A stretch of 64,000 nt of DNA from Lentibacter algarum (GTDB lineage: Bacteria > Pseudomonadota > Alphaproteobacteria > Rhodobacterales > Rhodobacteraceae): contig NZ_JAHKQI010000008.1 of assembly GCF_018860975.1 (NCBI RefSeq), positions 249,746 to 313,745 of the forward strand, in the 5' to 3' direction. The position numbers were made by a program, and so were the translations under genes. Below, in pieces: positions 25,469 through 34,904 of this stretch. Every line of letters starts with the position of its first letter. Position 1 is the first letter of the stretch. Below the pieces are notes generated by a model, which was not told where the DNA came from, did no database searches, and was given only the letters and a program-made list of their open reading frames with translations.

Positions 25469-26371
25469 TTAGCGAAGCAACTTGAGCACTCTACCGTCGA
25501 TTATCGCCAGTCCTGCAGCCAAAATTGCGAAGCCTGCAAGGGCGTTTGGCGGCAGTTCTTCACCCAAAACAACCCAACCAAGGACTATCGCTATGGGCGG
25601 CATGAGCAGTGTCACGAGCATCAAGTTGCCGGATCCGGCCATTGCCAGAACGCGGTAGTAGAGGAAGTATGCCAACACCGTTGCCGCAAGCGCATAATAA
25701 GCGATTGCTGCCAGTGTTTCGGCGTGCAGGGCAAGGCTGAGCGGCCCCTCAAGCCCCCAAGCCAGAGGCACCATCACAAGTGCCGTAAAGCTGAGCATGC
25801 CGGCAGCGGCCACCAGCGGGTGCAAACCGCCCAGAAACTTGCGAGCCCATACGCCAGCAAACGCATAGGAGAGCGTGGCTGTCAAAGCCGCAAGTTGCGC
25901 CAGCGAGCGCAGATCAAATTGCAGCAGATTGCTAAGGCCAATGGCTGTGGCCACGCCTGCAAAGCCAATGACAACGCCGATAGTCTTGCGCCAAGTTAGC
26001 CGCTCGTCCGCCAGGAACACTGCCGCGACCAACACACCAAATATGGCTGTCGCCGCGTTGATGATCGCAACCAAACCGCTTTCGATGTACAGCTGGCTCC
26101 AGTTGAGCAGAGTAAAGGGGATGACATTGTTAAGCAGCCCCATGCCGGCAAACCCGAGCCAGACCCGCGCTGCGCGTGGAACAGGCAAGCCCATGACAAG
26201 CACCAGTATCCAGAGCACCAAGGCTGCCCAGAATGCACGGTGCGCAACGGTGCTCAGCACACCGATTTCGTTGAGCGCGATGCGCACTGACAAAAACACA
26301 GCGCCCCAGACAAGAGCAAGAAGCAAAAGCTCGGCCCATGCGCGCGGGCTTATTTGTTTTTGTGTGCTCAT
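25469..26371 (-). CDS. DMT superfamily (EamA) transporter
   Basis: A 300-residue membrane protein with ten predicted helices and two EamA repeats (about 10-140 and 155-290). The repeat signatures are VWGAVFLSVRIAL near the N-terminus and PPIAIVLGWVVLGEELPPNALAGFAIL at the end of the second repeat. The family exports amino acids, metabolites or nucleotide sugars; the substrate cannot be read here. A second EamA gene lies 27 nt upstream on the same strand, suggesting a pair of related exporters in one transcript. Confidence 0.88.
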   Translation of the reverse strand: MSTQKQISPRAWAELLLLALVWGAVFLSVRIALNEIGVLSTVAHRAFWAALVLWILVLVMGLPVPRAARVWLGFAGMGLLNNVIPFTLLNWSQLYIESGLVAIINAATAIFGVLVAAVFLADERLTWRKTIGVVIGFAGVATAIGLSNLLQFDLRSLAQLAALTATLSYAFAGVWARKFLGGLHPLVAAAGMLSFTALVMVPLAWGLEGPLSLALHAETLAAIAYYALAATVLAYFLYYRVLAMAGSGNLMLVTLLMPPIAIVLGWVVLGEELPPNALAGFAILAAGLAIIDGRVLKLLR

Positions 26372-26398
26372 TTTGCCAACCTTGCGAAACTGACAGCT

Positions 26399-27277
26399 TT
26401 AGGCCACCCGTTTCTTGCGGGTTTCCGTCCAGATGTTGAGATAGTTTCCAGCGAAGATCAGCACCGCGCCGAGAAAGATCGAGGTTTTGATGGGCTCTTC
26501 GTAGAACAAGACCCCGATCACAGCAATCAGCGGCAGGCGGGTGAAGTCTATCGGCACGACAACTGTGGCGGGGGCCAGTGAAAGCGCGGTTGTCAGGCAG
26601 GTATGTGCCAACAGCCCCGCACAGCCGATCAGCAGTAACCAAGGTGCAGTCGCGGCTGAGGGCAGGGCGATGTCGCCGTCGTATCCGGCGCAGAGAAGGC
26701 CGAAGACGACCTGCATAAGCGTAAGGTAAAACAGGATGCAAGTGAGGGTTTCGGTGCGGGTGAGGCGCTTTGTTAGAATGATCGTCAGAGCAAACCCGAT
26801 CGCCGCCAGAGCCGCCGTTACAATGCCAGCGCTGAGCGGCTCGGCAAAGGGGCGCGCGACGATCAAGATGCCAACGAAGCCCAGCAAGGCTGATAAGGCT
26901 CTGATCTTGGTCATCTTTTCGCCCAGCAAGAAGGGCGAGAGCACCAACACCCAGATCGGCGAGGTGAACTCGAGCGCAAACACCTGCGACAGAGGTATTG
27001 CGGTGATGGCAAAGAACCACAGGTTTTGCCCCGTGAAATGCGCCAGATTGCGGGCGAAATGCGTGCCAAGGCTGCGCTTGTTCACCTCGCGAATATGGCC
27101 AGTTAAACTGGTGACAACCACCAAGATCACGAGCCCGATAAGGCTGCGATAGGTCATGATTTCAAAGGTGTCGAGCTCAAAACTGACAGCCCGCCCCGCA
27201 ACAGCCATAGCCGTAAACGAGGCAATCGCACCGCTCATCCAGAGGGCCGCGCGCAGGACGAGTGCCTTGTCAGTCAT
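26399..27277 (-). CDS. DMT superfamily (EamA) transporter
   Basis: A 292-residue ten-helix transporter with two EamA repeats. The end of repeat one reads ALEFTSPIWVLVLSPFLLGEKMTKIRALSALLGFVGI and repeat two ends FTRLPLIAVIGVLFYEEPIKTSIFLGAVLIFAGNYLNI. It resembles the RhaT/S-adenosylmethionine-uptake side of the family in size and topology, but the substrate is unknown. It lies between guaA and the first DMT gene, all leftward. Confidence 0.88.
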   Translation of the reverse strand: MTDKALVLRAALWMSGAIASFTAMAVAGRAVSFELDTFEIMTYRSLIGLVILVVVTSLTGHIREVNKRSLGTHFARNLAHFTGQNLWFFAITAIPLSQVFALEFTSPIWVLVLSPFLLGEKMTKIRALSALLGFVGILIVARPFAEPLSAGIVTAALAAIGFALTIILTKRLTRTETLTCILFYLTLMQVVFGLLCAGYDGDIALPSAATAPWLLLIGCAGLLAHTCLTTALSLAPATVVVPIDFTRLPLIAVIGVLFYEEPIKTSIFLGAVLIFAGNYLNIWTETRKKRVA

Positions 27278-27322
27278 GGCTTTGGCTGGAAAACACAGTC
27301 AAATTGCAAGCCTGGGTGTCGC

Positions 27323-28894
27323 TCATTCCCATTCGATCGTGCCCGGAGGTTTTGAGGTGATGTCATAGGTCACGCGGTTGATGCCTTTGACTTCATTGAT
27401 GATCCGCGTCGCGGTTTCGCCGAGGAATTCGTGGCTGAACGGGTAGTAATCCGCTGTCATACCGTCAACAGACGTCACCGCGCGCAAGGCGCAGGCGAAG
27501 TCATAGGTGCGGCCATCGCCCATCACACCCACGGTGCGCACAGGGAGGATCGCGACGAAGGCCTGCCAGATGTCATCGTAAAGGCCGTGTTTGCGGATCT
27601 GGTCGATGTAGACCGCGTCGGCTTTGCGCAGGATCTCAAGCTTCTCGCGGGTGATCTCGCCCGGGCAGCGTATTGCAAGGCCAGGGCCAGGGAAGGGGTG
27701 ACGACCGATGAAGCTGGCGGGCAAGCCAAGTTCGCGTCCAAGTTCGCGCACCTCGTCCTTGAAGAGCTCGCGCAGCGGCTCGACCAGCTTGAGGCCCATT
27801 TTTTCGGGCAGTCCGCCGACATTGTGGTGCGACTTGATCGTCACCGAAGGCCCGCCGGAAAACGAGACGCTTTCGATCACGTCAGGGTAGAGCGTGCCTT
27901 GGGCGAGGAACTCGGCTCCGTCGATTTCATTGGCGTATTTCTGGAACACGTCGATGAACAGGCGGCCGATGATCTTGCGTTTGGTTTCCGGGTCAGACTG
28001 GCCTTCGAGCTCACCGAGGAACAGCTCGGTTTCGTCGGCATGAATGACCTTGAGGTTCATGTTGTCGCGGAACATGCCGACGACTTCTTCGGCCTCGTTA
28101 AGGCGCAGCAGGCCGTGGTCAACAAACACGCAAGTGAGCTGTTCGCCGATGGCCTCGTGCAAGAGCGCTGCGGCGACAGACGAATCGACACCGCCGGAGA
28201 GAGCACAGATCACGTTCTTGTCGCCGACTTGCTCGCGGATTTTGCGGATCATCTCTTCGCGGTAGGCACCCATCGTCCAGTCGCCGGCAAAGCCAGCCAT
28301 GCGCACGAAGTTCTCATACAGTGTGGCGCCGTTGGGCGTGTGGTGCACTTCGGGGTGGAACTGCACGGCGTAGAAGTTGCGGGCGAGATCGGCTGTGATC
28401 GCGAAGGGAGCTCCGGGCGATGTGCCGAGCACTTCAAATCCGGGGGCGATTTCGCTGACGTGGTCGCCGTGGCTCATCCAGACCTGCTCTTGGCCTGTTT
28501 CGTCCATGAACCAGCCCTTCACAAAGTCGGGGCGGCCCTCAGTTGGCTTTACATAGGCGCGGCCAAACTCGGCTGTGGCGTGTTCACCGGCTTCGACTTT
28601 GCCGCCGAGGTCATGCATCATCACTTGCTGGCCGTAGCAGATGCCAAGGATCGGCACGCCAGCTTCGTATGCGGCTTTCGGCGGGCGCGGCGAGCCTTCA
28701 CGCATCACTGAATCAGGGCCACCAGAGAAGATGATCGCCTTGGGGGCGAACTCGGTCACGAAGGCGTCGGTGACGTTCTGATAGGGGTGAATTTCGCAGT
28801 AGACGTTTAGCTCGCGTAGGCGGCGCGCAATAAGCTGCGTAACCTGTGAGCCAAAGTCGATGATAAGAAGGCGGTCATGTGATGTATCTGTCAT
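27323..28894 (-). CDS. guaA: GMP synthase (glutamine-hydrolysing)
   Basis: A 523-residue two-domain enzyme that aminates XMP to GMP. The class I glutaminase domain has the nucleophile C86 in GICYGQQ and the H/E pair in QFHPEVHHT. The ATP pyrophosphatase domain has the SGGVDSS PP-loop near residue 235, and the C-terminal dimerisation domain ends with the canonical KPPGTIEWE. Length is as expected. A 426-residue open frame on the opposite strand is a codon-bias shadow. Confidence 0.97.
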   Translation of the reverse strand: MTDTSHDRLLIIDFGSQVTQLIARRLRELNVYCEIHPYQNVTDAFVTEFAPKAIIFSGGPDSVMREGSPRPPKAAYEAGVPILGICYGQQVMMHDLGGKVEAGEHATAEFGRAYVKPTEGRPDFVKGWFMDETGQEQVWMSHGDHVSEIAPGFEVLGTSPGAPFAITADLARNFYAVQFHPEVHHTPNGATLYENFVRMAGFAGDWTMGAYREEMIRKIREQVGDKNVICALSGGVDSSVAAALLHEAIGEQLTCVFVDHGLLRLNEAEEVVGMFRDNMNLKVIHADETELFLGELEGQSDPETKRKIIGRLFIDVFQKYANEIDGAEFLAQGTLYPDVIESVSFSGGPSVTIKSHHNVGGLPEKMGLKLVEPLRELFKDEVRELGRELGLPASFIGRHPFPGPGLAIRCPGEITREKLEILRKADAVYIDQIRKHGLYDDIWQAFVAILPVRTVGVMGDGRTYDFACALRAVTSVDGMTADYYPFSHEFLGETATRIINEVKGINRVTYDITSKPPGTIEWE

Positions 28895-28998
28895 CTGTCC
28901 AGATAGGCAGAAGTTGAGCCAAGCGCAACGGCTATTGCGGCTTGGGTTCGGCTCCTTTTGGCGCTACTTCTTACAAGAACACCAATCGGGAGAGCCTT

Positions 28999-29346
28999 AT
29001 GCAGCATATGTTAACCGAATACGGCATGGGCACGTCGCTCAGGCGCGGAGATTATACACAGGCCGCCAAGCGGGCATTGCAAAACGCACTTTGGCACAAT
29101 TCGATCAATCTGGCCGAGCTGTTTGATCTTCCAAAGGAAGCGATGCGCATTGCCGTTGATGTGGCTGTGCAGCGGCCCGATGCGGTTGATCTTGCGGGGC
29201 TTGAGGAGGTGTTTCCATACGGGCAGGTCACGTTCAAGCTTAGCCAAGGCGGGCTTGATATTCCGCGTCCGGAGGGGCATGGCAACCCGACCGTGATCGC
29301 CCATGTAAGCTTGAGTGTTTCACTTGATATGGAGCGCGTATCATGA
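28999..29346 (+). CDS. Lin0512 family protein, first of a tandem pair
   Basis: A 115-residue protein with the Lin0512 pattern: GMGTSLRRGDYTQAAKRALQNALWHNSI, VAVQRPDAVD, VFPYGQVTFKL and a GGLDIPRPEGHGNPTVIAHV end. The ATG at 28999 was chosen because AGAGCC and the family N-terminus start there; a frame from 28942 is longer. The family forms small alpha/beta oligomers of unknown function. It overlaps the next gene, a paralog, by 4 nt (ATGA). Confidence 0.82.
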   Translation: MQHMLTEYGMGTSLRRGDYTQAAKRALQNALWHNSINLAELFDLPKEAMRIAVDVAVQRPDAVDLAGLEEVFPYGQVTFKLSQGGLDIPRPEGHGNPTVIAHVSLSVSLDMERVS

Positions 29347-29669
29347 AGCGGTTGATCATCGGAATGGGCATGGGCGTGAGTGCCGTGAGCCTTACAGACG
29401 CGGCGCAAAGAGCGGTTGATCAGGCGCTGATGCATGCTTCGCTGGATATTTTGAACACACTTGAGATTGCGCCTGAGGATGTTCGCGTCAATGTCACGAT
29501 CGGTGTACAGGAGCCTGCTGACGTAACACCCGATGGGGTATCGGTTTCGCTGACGAAAACGCCGGAGATCAAGGTGGTGTTTGGCGGCCAGAAGGGCGCA
29601 AACCATATTGCGACGGCGGCGGTTGAGGTCTTTCTTGTTCCGCAATCCGGATGGAAACTGAAGGCTTAG
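29343..29669 (+). CDS. Lin0512 family protein, second of a tandem pair
   Basis: A 108-residue paralog of the preceding protein. The N-terminus KRLIIGMGMGVSAVSLTDAAQRAVDQALMHASLDI is the family start, and VNVTIGVQEPADV aligns with VDVAVQRPDAV of the first copy. It has diverged in the middle and has its own C-terminus. Its ATG overlaps the stop of the first gene, so the two subunits are probably made together, possibly as a hetero-oligomer. No function is known. Confidence 0.8.
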   Translation: MKRLIIGMGMGVSAVSLTDAAQRAVDQALMHASLDILNTLEIAPEDVRVNVTIGVQEPADVTPDGVSVSLTKTPEIKVVFGGQKGANHIATAAVEVFLVPQSGWKLKA

Positions 29670-29743
29670 GGCCGTGATCTGCCGTTTTTGGCCAATCGTT
29701 GAAGGCGGCTTGGCTATACTTTCAGATGAGCCGGAGAAAATAG

Positions 29744-30427
29744 ATGCCTATCGAAATTGCTGCCCTAAATCTTGTTGTTGCCCTGTTTTGTGGAGCACTT
29801 GTCGGCTCTGAGCGACAGGTGAGGCAACGTATGGCCGGCCTGCGCACCAATGCGCTCGTGGCGCTTGGGGCGGCGGGGTTTGTGGTGTTTTCGACGCAGT
29901 TTCCTGACGAGCTCAGCCCGACGCGGGTTGCGGCTCAGGTGGTGTCTGGTATCGGGTTTCTTGGCGCAGGCATCATCTTTCGCAACGGTTTTACGGTGCA
30001 TGGGTTGAACACCGCGGCGACGCTTTGGTGTTCGGCAGCTGTTGGCATTATGGCTGGCGCCGGTTTCTTGCTGCATGGGCTGTTGCTCACGGCATTGATT
30101 GTGTTTGTGAACCTCGGGCTGCGGCCTGTGGTCAAGTGGATCAAGAAGAAGACCGGCGCTGCCAGTGCTTTGCACCAGGATTACCGCGTTTGCATCAGCA
30201 CCGATGATGAAAAGTCCCTGCGCAAACTGGTTGTCAGCAAGTTCAGCGCCACGGGATTCGAGATCAAGTCAATTGAAAGCCAGAACGGGGCGAAAGGACT
30301 TTCCGATCTCACTATCGAACTCACAGTTGAAGACCGTGACGACACGTTGCTCAAGGCGGCGATTACCCCGCTTTTAGGCGATGCGCGGGTGATAGGCCTG
30401 CGTTGGGAGGCGCTGGACGAGAGCTAA
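29744..30427 (+). CDS. MgtC/SapB family membrane protein
   Basis: A 227-residue protein with four to five helices in the first 135 residues carrying the MgtC hallmarks GALVGSERQ, AGLRTNALVALGAA and GIGFLGAGIIFRNG, then NTAATLWCSAAVG. A C-terminal cytosolic ACT-like domain follows. The family is linked to growth in low magnesium and to intracellular survival through control of ATP synthase or phosphate uptake in pathogens; in marine bacteria its role is unclear. A single gene, preceded by a 74-nt gap. Confidence 0.88.
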   Translation: MPIEIAALNLVVALFCGALVGSERQVRQRMAGLRTNALVALGAAGFVVFSTQFPDELSPTRVAAQVVSGIGFLGAGIIFRNGFTVHGLNTAATLWCSAAVGIMAGAGFLLHGLLLTALIVFVNLGLRPVVKWIKKKTGAASALHQDYRVCISTDDEKSLRKLVVSKFSATGFEIKSIESQNGAKGLSDLTIELTVEDRDDTLLKAAITPLLGDARVIGLRWEALDES

Positions 30428-30545
30428 ATGCGGCAGATGTCGCTTTTGAGGCTCATTCGCCGCAATCCATGAGCGGGGCCGCGACGGGGCTTGATAAGTG
30501 TAAGCATCAAGTATTTCTTTTGCTCTCGGATCGAGGAACCAAACG

Positions 30546-32093
30546 ATGACAGAAGCAACAACAGCCCGCAAACGTGGCCGCGGCGGCGGCGGAGCAGCAC
30601 GGCGCGCCGAGCGCAGCAGTGTTTCGTTTGACACTGCTAAGTATATTGAGCGCAATATTCCCAATTTCGAGGTGCTCGACGAGGCCGCCTTGCAGGTGAT
30701 CGAAGCCAACGCCGAACAGGTGCTGGAAGAGATAGGAGTTAACTTTGTTGACAACCCTGCGGCCTTGCAGCGCTGGCGTGATGCCGGAGCCGAGGTGACA
30801 GGCGAGCGGGTGCGCATTCCCAAGGGGCTTGCGCGCGAGCTGATCAAAACCGCGCCGAGCGAGTTTACCCAGCATGCCCGCAACCCGGAGCGTAACGTGG
30901 TCATTGGTGGCAAGAACCTCGTTCTGGCGCCTGTCTATGGCCCGCCCTTTGTGCGCGACACAGCCGGTGGCCGCCGCTATGCAACGATGGCTGATTTCCA
31001 GAAGTTCGTGAAGCTTGGCTACATGAGCAAATGGTTGCATCACTCCGGCGGAACAGTGTGCGAGCCGACCGATATCCCTGTGAACAAGCGCCATCTTGAT
31101 ATGCTGCTGGCGCATATGCAGCTGAGCGACAAACCTTTCATGGGCTCGGTCACCGAGCCAAGCCGCGCTCAGGACAGTGTTGATATGTGCGGCATTCTCT
31201 TTGGAAAGGACTTTATCCAAGAGAACACGGTGATGACCTCGCTGATCAACATCAACTCACCAATGACATTTGATGACGTGATGATGGGGGCTTTGGAGGT
31301 CTATGCGACCAACAACCAAGCCTGTATCATTTCGCCGTTTATCGTTGGCGGGGCTATGGCGCCGGTCTCGGTTGCTGGCACGTTGACGCAGGTATTGGCC
31401 GAGGTTCTGGCGGGCGTGGCTTACTCACAGCTTTGCCGTAAGGGCGCGCCGGTTATCTTCGGCGCGTTTGTAAGTTCGATCGACATGAACTCCGGTGCAC
31501 CGACCTTTGGCACCCCTGAGGCCAGTCTTGTCACATATGGTGCAGGCCAGCTTGCGCGCCGCCTTGGATTGCCGTTCCGCTCGGCGGGGTCTTTCTGTGG
31601 CTCAAAGCTGCCGGATGCGCAGGCAGCTTACGAAACTGCAAACTCGCTTAACATGGGTTTGCTGTCGGGGGTGAACTTTATGCTGCACTCATGCGGCTGG
31701 CTCGAAGGCGGGCTTGTTGCTGATTTCGAAAAGTTCGTCATGGATGCCGATCAGCTCGGCACGCTGCACCAGATGGCCAAGGGTGTTGATATCTCGGAAG
31801 ATGCACAGGCGATGGATGCAATTCGCGAGGTTGGCCCCGGGGGGCACTACCTTGGCTGCGCGCACACGCAGGCCAACTTCAAGACAGCTTTCTGGAAATC
31901 GGATTTGTTTGACTACAAGCCGTGTGAAACATGGGAAGACGAGGGCGCGCGCGATACCCGCACACTCGCGGCGACACGGGTTGATACGCTAATTGCACAG
32001 TATCAGGCGCCGCCGCTTGATCCCGAGATCAACGCCGCGCTTGAGGCCTTTGTTGCCGAGAAGAAAGCCTCGATGCCAGACGCGTTTATCTAG
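30546..32093 (+). CDS. Trimethylamine methyltransferase family protein (non-pyrrolysine MttB)
   Basis: A 515-residue TIM-barrel methyltransferase of COG5598. No in-frame amber codon is present, so it belongs to the non-pyrrolysine group whose members demethylate quaternary amines such as glycine betaine (MtgB), carnitine or proline betaine and pass the methyl to a corrinoid protein. The N-terminus is Arg/Gly-rich (KRGRGGGGAARRAER). Recognisable blocks are SGGTVCEPTDI, FGTPEASLVTYGAGQLARRLGLPFRSAG and GLLSGVNFMLHSCGWLEGGL. No corrinoid protein or reductive activase gene is in the window. It is monocistronic, with a terminator at 32118-32150. The substrate is inferred only by family. Confidence 0.88.
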   Translation: MTEATTARKRGRGGGGAARRAERSSVSFDTAKYIERNIPNFEVLDEAALQVIEANAEQVLEEIGVNFVDNPAALQRWRDAGAEVTGERVRIPKGLARELIKTAPSEFTQHARNPERNVVIGGKNLVLAPVYGPPFVRDTAGGRRYATMADFQKFVKLGYMSKWLHHSGGTVCEPTDIPVNKRHLDMLLAHMQLSDKPFMGSVTEPSRAQDSVDMCGILFGKDFIQENTVMTSLININSPMTFDDVMMGALEVYATNNQACIISPFIVGGAMAPVSVAGTLTQVLAEVLAGVAYSQLCRKGAPVIFGAFVSSIDMNSGAPTFGTPEASLVTYGAGQLARRLGLPFRSAGSFCGSKLPDAQAAYETANSLNMGLLSGVNFMLHSCGWLEGGLVADFEKFVMDADQLGTLHQMAKGVDISEDAQAMDAIREVGPGGHYLGCAHTQANFKTAFWKSDLFDYKPCETWEDEGARDTRTLAATRVDTLIAQYQAPPLDPEINAALEAFVAEKKASMPDAFI

Positions 32094-32117
32094 TCGACTG
32101 GACGGTTGATGATTTAG

Positions 32118-32150
32118 CGGGCGTCCGTAAAGGGCGCCCGTTTTCTTTTT
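32118..32150 (+). terminator. Rho-independent terminator after the MttB-like gene
   Basis: The stem CGGGCGTCC (about 32118-32126) pairs with GGGCGCCCG (32132-32140) around a GTAAA loop and is followed by TTTTCTTTTT. It lies 25 nt after the methyltransferase stop codon and just before the convergent DUF6477 gene. Confidence 0.85.
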
Positions 32151-32171
32151 GGAGGCGGGGCGAGATGCTGC

Positions 32172-32486
32172 TCATTGCGCTGCGATCATATGACCGTAGC
32201 CGTCGCGCAGCAGCTGGGACTCTGCCATGATCGCGATCAGAACTTCGATGTGGCGGGCGTAGCTGTAGCCTGTATCGCAAGTGCGGCGCTGTGTGTTCAG
32301 GTCATGTTCGACGTCAAGCAGCCGCTCAAGGGCTGGCTGCGTGCGCACGAGCCTGGCATGTCCGAAATCTCCCATAGCGCGACTCAGGTGTGTTTCACGC
32401 CGGTACGTTGCGAGCCCAGATCTGGCAGCCTGCACCAGCAACTGCGGTCGATTGAGGGCATCAAGGCGTTTGGTCAGGTTCTGCAT
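32172..32486 (-). CDS. DUF6477 family protein
   Basis: A 104-residue helical protein with RPQLLVQAARSGLATYRRETHLSR at the N-terminal part and YSYARHIEVLIAIMAESQLLR near the end. I recognise this pattern as DUF6477, a small Rhodobacterales-specific family of unknown function. The ATG at 32486 has GGAG 7 nt upstream. It converges with the MttB-like gene and is divergent from the DUF6456 gene across 175 nt. The frame on the other strand (32175-32531) is the shadow. Confidence 0.8.
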   Translation of the reverse strand: MQNLTKRLDALNRPQLLVQAARSGLATYRRETHLSRAMGDFGHARLVRTQPALERLLDVEHDLNTQRRTCDTGYSYARHIEVLIAIMAESQLLRDGYGHMIAAQ

Positions 32487-32661
32487 GGCTATCTCCGGTT
32501 GTTAACTGGGAGTGAAGGTACACAACCTTAGCGGGTGTTGCGCAAAGCGGTCTCACGCCGTGCGCTGCCTTTAGACACGTTTATGATTTGGCAAGAAAAA
32601 TTACCAATACGTGAAAATTAACCAATGTGTAAGAACACACTTTTAGGTTGTAGGTAAACTT

Positions 32662-33822
32662 GTGGACAAAGTGAACGGCACTCGAATGAGCCAGATGGAA
32701 AGCCAGACAAAAACCGAAACCGCGCAGCAACAGCTTGAAGGCTTAAAGGCCAGTTGGCCGCGTTGGACTCCGGAACCGTTGGTTTCTTATCTTGCGCATA
32801 TCGAGTTTGGATTGCCGATTAGGGCCATTGGCCGTGCACGCGCCTGCCACGCCTCAACCATTTCACGGCAAGTCAGCCGATGGGAGCACCTCCGAGATGA
32901 CCCGCTCATTGACGAAGCTCTTAGCGGCTTAGTGAAACCCTGCACAGGGCGTGCTGGCTGCAACAGCCCCCGTGCAAGCGACAAGGACACTCCAATAATG
33001 ACTATGGTAATGAACAAAGCTGCCGCTTTGCCTGACGATGACACCTTCCAGAGCGAAGCACGCCGTGTTTTGCGCCGTTTGTCCGAGCCGGGGGCGGTGC
33101 TGGCTCTGGCCGGTGAGATGGAAAAGGGCGTTGTGGTGCGCGAAACCGCCTCTGAAACCACCACGCGCACGGCCATTGTTGAGCGTTCGCTGGCCCAGGC
33201 CCTGGCGCTCAAGGAATGGATACAATGTGCCAGTGAGGGCCGAGTTGCGCGCTACCGTATCACAAACGCAGGCCGTGCGGCGCTTAACCGGCTGCTGGCT
33301 GAAGCCGAGAATCGAGCAGGAGGCTTTGCCGAAGCCCCCGCAGGCTTTGAGCCGCAAGCCGGATTTGCGGCTGAAGGGGCCAAGCGCGCGCGTTACTGCG
33401 GCGGAGAATCACCGTTGATGTTACTGGCGCGGCGGCGTGAAAAGGACGGCGAACTTTTCCTGCCGCCCGAGCTTGTGGCTGCGGGGGAGAGGTTGCGCGA
33501 AGACTTCGAGTTGGCGCAGATAGGTTTGGGCGAAAAGCCGGATTGGGATGGCTTGATCGCGGGGGAAACTACGACAACAAAATCAGCGGACAAGCCCCTG
33601 TCTTCGGAGGCCGCTATGGCGCGCGCGGGCGCTGCGTTGGCTGAATTGGGGGTTGGTCTTGGCGACGTCGCACTGCGGTGTTGCTGTCAGCTTGAAGGTG
33701 TTGAAACAGCGGAGCGTGCACTTGGCTGGTCGGCGCGTTCGGGCAAGATCGTCTTGCGTATCGCGCTGGCACGGTTGGCGGGCCATTACACTAAGATCGG
33801 CAGTAGCCAGATGATCGGATAA
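32662..33822 (+). CDS. DUF6456 helix-turn-helix protein
   Basis: A 386-residue protein of a Rhodobacterales-specific family. The N-terminal part (about 40-75) has a helix-turn-helix-like segment (FGLPIRAIGRARACHASTISRQVSRWE). The middle (about 135-215) looks like a second winged helix. The C-terminal DUF6456 core reads LRCCCQLEGVETAERALGWSARSGKIVLRIALARLAGHY. It is probably a DNA-binding regulator of unknown target. GTG start at 32662 with AGGT upstream; an ATG at 32686 is the alternative. Confidence 0.8.
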   Translation: MDKVNGTRMSQMESQTKTETAQQQLEGLKASWPRWTPEPLVSYLAHIEFGLPIRAIGRARACHASTISRQVSRWEHLRDDPLIDEALSGLVKPCTGRAGCNSPRASDKDTPIMTMVMNKAAALPDDDTFQSEARRVLRRLSEPGAVLALAGEMEKGVVVRETASETTTRTAIVERSLAQALALKEWIQCASEGRVARYRITNAGRAALNRLLAEAENRAGGFAEAPAGFEPQAGFAAEGAKRARYCGGESPLMLLARRREKDGELFLPPELVAAGERLREDFELAQIGLGEKPDWDGLIAGETTTTKSADKPLSSEAAMARAGAALAELGVGLGDVALRCCCQLEGVETAERALGWSARSGKIVLRIALARLAGHYTKIGSSQMIG

Positions 33823-33837
33823 AGTGCGTGTTCTGCT

Positions 33838-33867
33838 GGCGGGCTATGCGCTATACGCAGGCCCGCC
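33838..33867 (+). terminator. Hairpin after the DUF6456 gene
   Basis: GGCGGGC (33838-33844) pairs with GCCCGCC (33861-33867), with an inner TGCG/CGCA stem, 16 nt after the stop codon. It is followed by ACCTTTGATTT rather than a clean T-tract, so it is a likely but imperfect terminator. Confidence 0.6.
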
Positions 33868-33948
33868 ACCTTTGATTTGGCGGTTTGCTTTCGCGGCATT
33901 TGCGCCTATCTTACGTCGCAAGTAGGCCTACGGCGAAGGAAAGACGAC

Positions 33949-34902
33949 ATGCGTGATTTGAACATTCCGGGTGAACGCCACCCCGAGAAGGCCCATAAGC
34001 CTGACAATGCCCAACCCCGAAAGCCGAGCTGGATCAGGGTTAAGGCACCACAAGGCGAAGGCTATACGAAAACCAGAAATATCCTGCGCGAAAATAGCCT
34101 TAAGACTGTGTGTGAAGAGGCTGCATGCCCCAATGCGGGCGAATGCTGGAGCCAAGGCCACGCGACGATGATGATCATGGGCGAGGTTTGCACGCGGGCC
34201 TGCTCGTTTTGTAACATCGCCACGGGCAAGCCTCCGGAAGCGCTGGATGCGTTTGAGCCCGGGCGTGTTGCTGATGCGGTGCAAAAACTGGGCCTGAACC
34301 ATGTTGTGATCACCTCGGTTGACCGCGATGACGTTGAAGACGGCGGCGCCGAGCACTTCGCACAGACCATTCGCGCCATACGACACCGTGCTCCGAACAC
34401 CACGATTGAAATCCTGACACCTGATTTTTTGAAGTGCGATCCCAGTGTGTTAGAGATCGTTGTTGATGCAAAACCAGATGTGTTTAATCACAACCTTGAA
34501 ACAGTTCCCGGGCTTTACCCTGAAGTGCGGGCGGGTGCACGTTACTTTCATAGTTTGCGCCTGCTCCAACGGGTGAAAGAGCTTGATCCGTCGATATTCA
34601 CCAAGTCCGGCATTATGGTTGGCCTTGGCGAAGACAAGATGGGCGTGCTGCAAGTGATGGATGACATGCGGGCCGCCGACATCGACTTTCTGACTATCGG
34701 CCAATACTTGCAACCTACGCCCAAACACCACGCAGTTGACCGGTTTGTCCATCCTGACGAGTTTGCCGCTTATGAAACGGCTGCGTATGGCAAAGGCTTT
34801 CACATGGTTTCGGCGACACCACTGACGCGATCAAGCTATCATGCTGGTGACGACTTTGAACGCTTGCGGGCGGCGCGTGAGAAAAAGCTCGGAACGGCCT
34901 AA
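33949..34902 (+). CDS. lipA: Lipoyl synthase
   Basis: A 317-residue radical SAM enzyme that inserts two sulfurs into octanoyl groups on lipoyl domains. The auxiliary cluster cysteines are C55, C60 and C66 ([12 protein letters not shown]) and the radical SAM cysteines C81, C85 and C88 (CTRACSFC). A conserved RSSYHAGD motif near the C-terminus supplies the serine ligand. The ATG at 33949 has AAGGAAAG 8-10 nt upstream and replaces an upstream frame start at 33877. Followed after 2 nt by a small membrane protein gene. Confidence 0.97.
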   Translation: MRDLNIPGERHPEKAHKPDNAQPRKPSWIRVKAPQGEGYTKTRNILRENSLKTVCEEAACPNAGECWSQGHATMMIMGEVCTRACSFCNIATGKPPEALDAFEPGRVADAVQKLGLNHVVITSVDRDDVEDGGAEHFAQTIRAIRHRAPNTTIEILTPDFLKCDPSVLEIVVDAKPDVFNHNLETVPGLYPEVRAGARYFHSLRLLQRVKELDPSIFTKSGIMVGLGEDKMGVLQVMDDMRAADIDFLTIGQYLQPTPKHHAVDRFVHPDEFAAYETAAYGKGFHMVSATPLTRSSYHAGDDFERLRAAREKKLGTA

Positions 34903-34904
34903 GC

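Noticed and set aside
27431-28711. Long open frame (426 codons) on the plus strand
   Set aside because: It lies wholly antisense to guaA, which has complete motifs; the frame results from GC codon bias.
30546-32093. Pyrrolysine-containing MttB
   Set aside because: The frame has no in-frame TAG; the only amber codon is the natural stop.
32175-32531. Open frame (118 codons) on the plus strand
   Set aside because: The opposite strand encodes a recognisable DUF6477 protein with a proper ribosome site.
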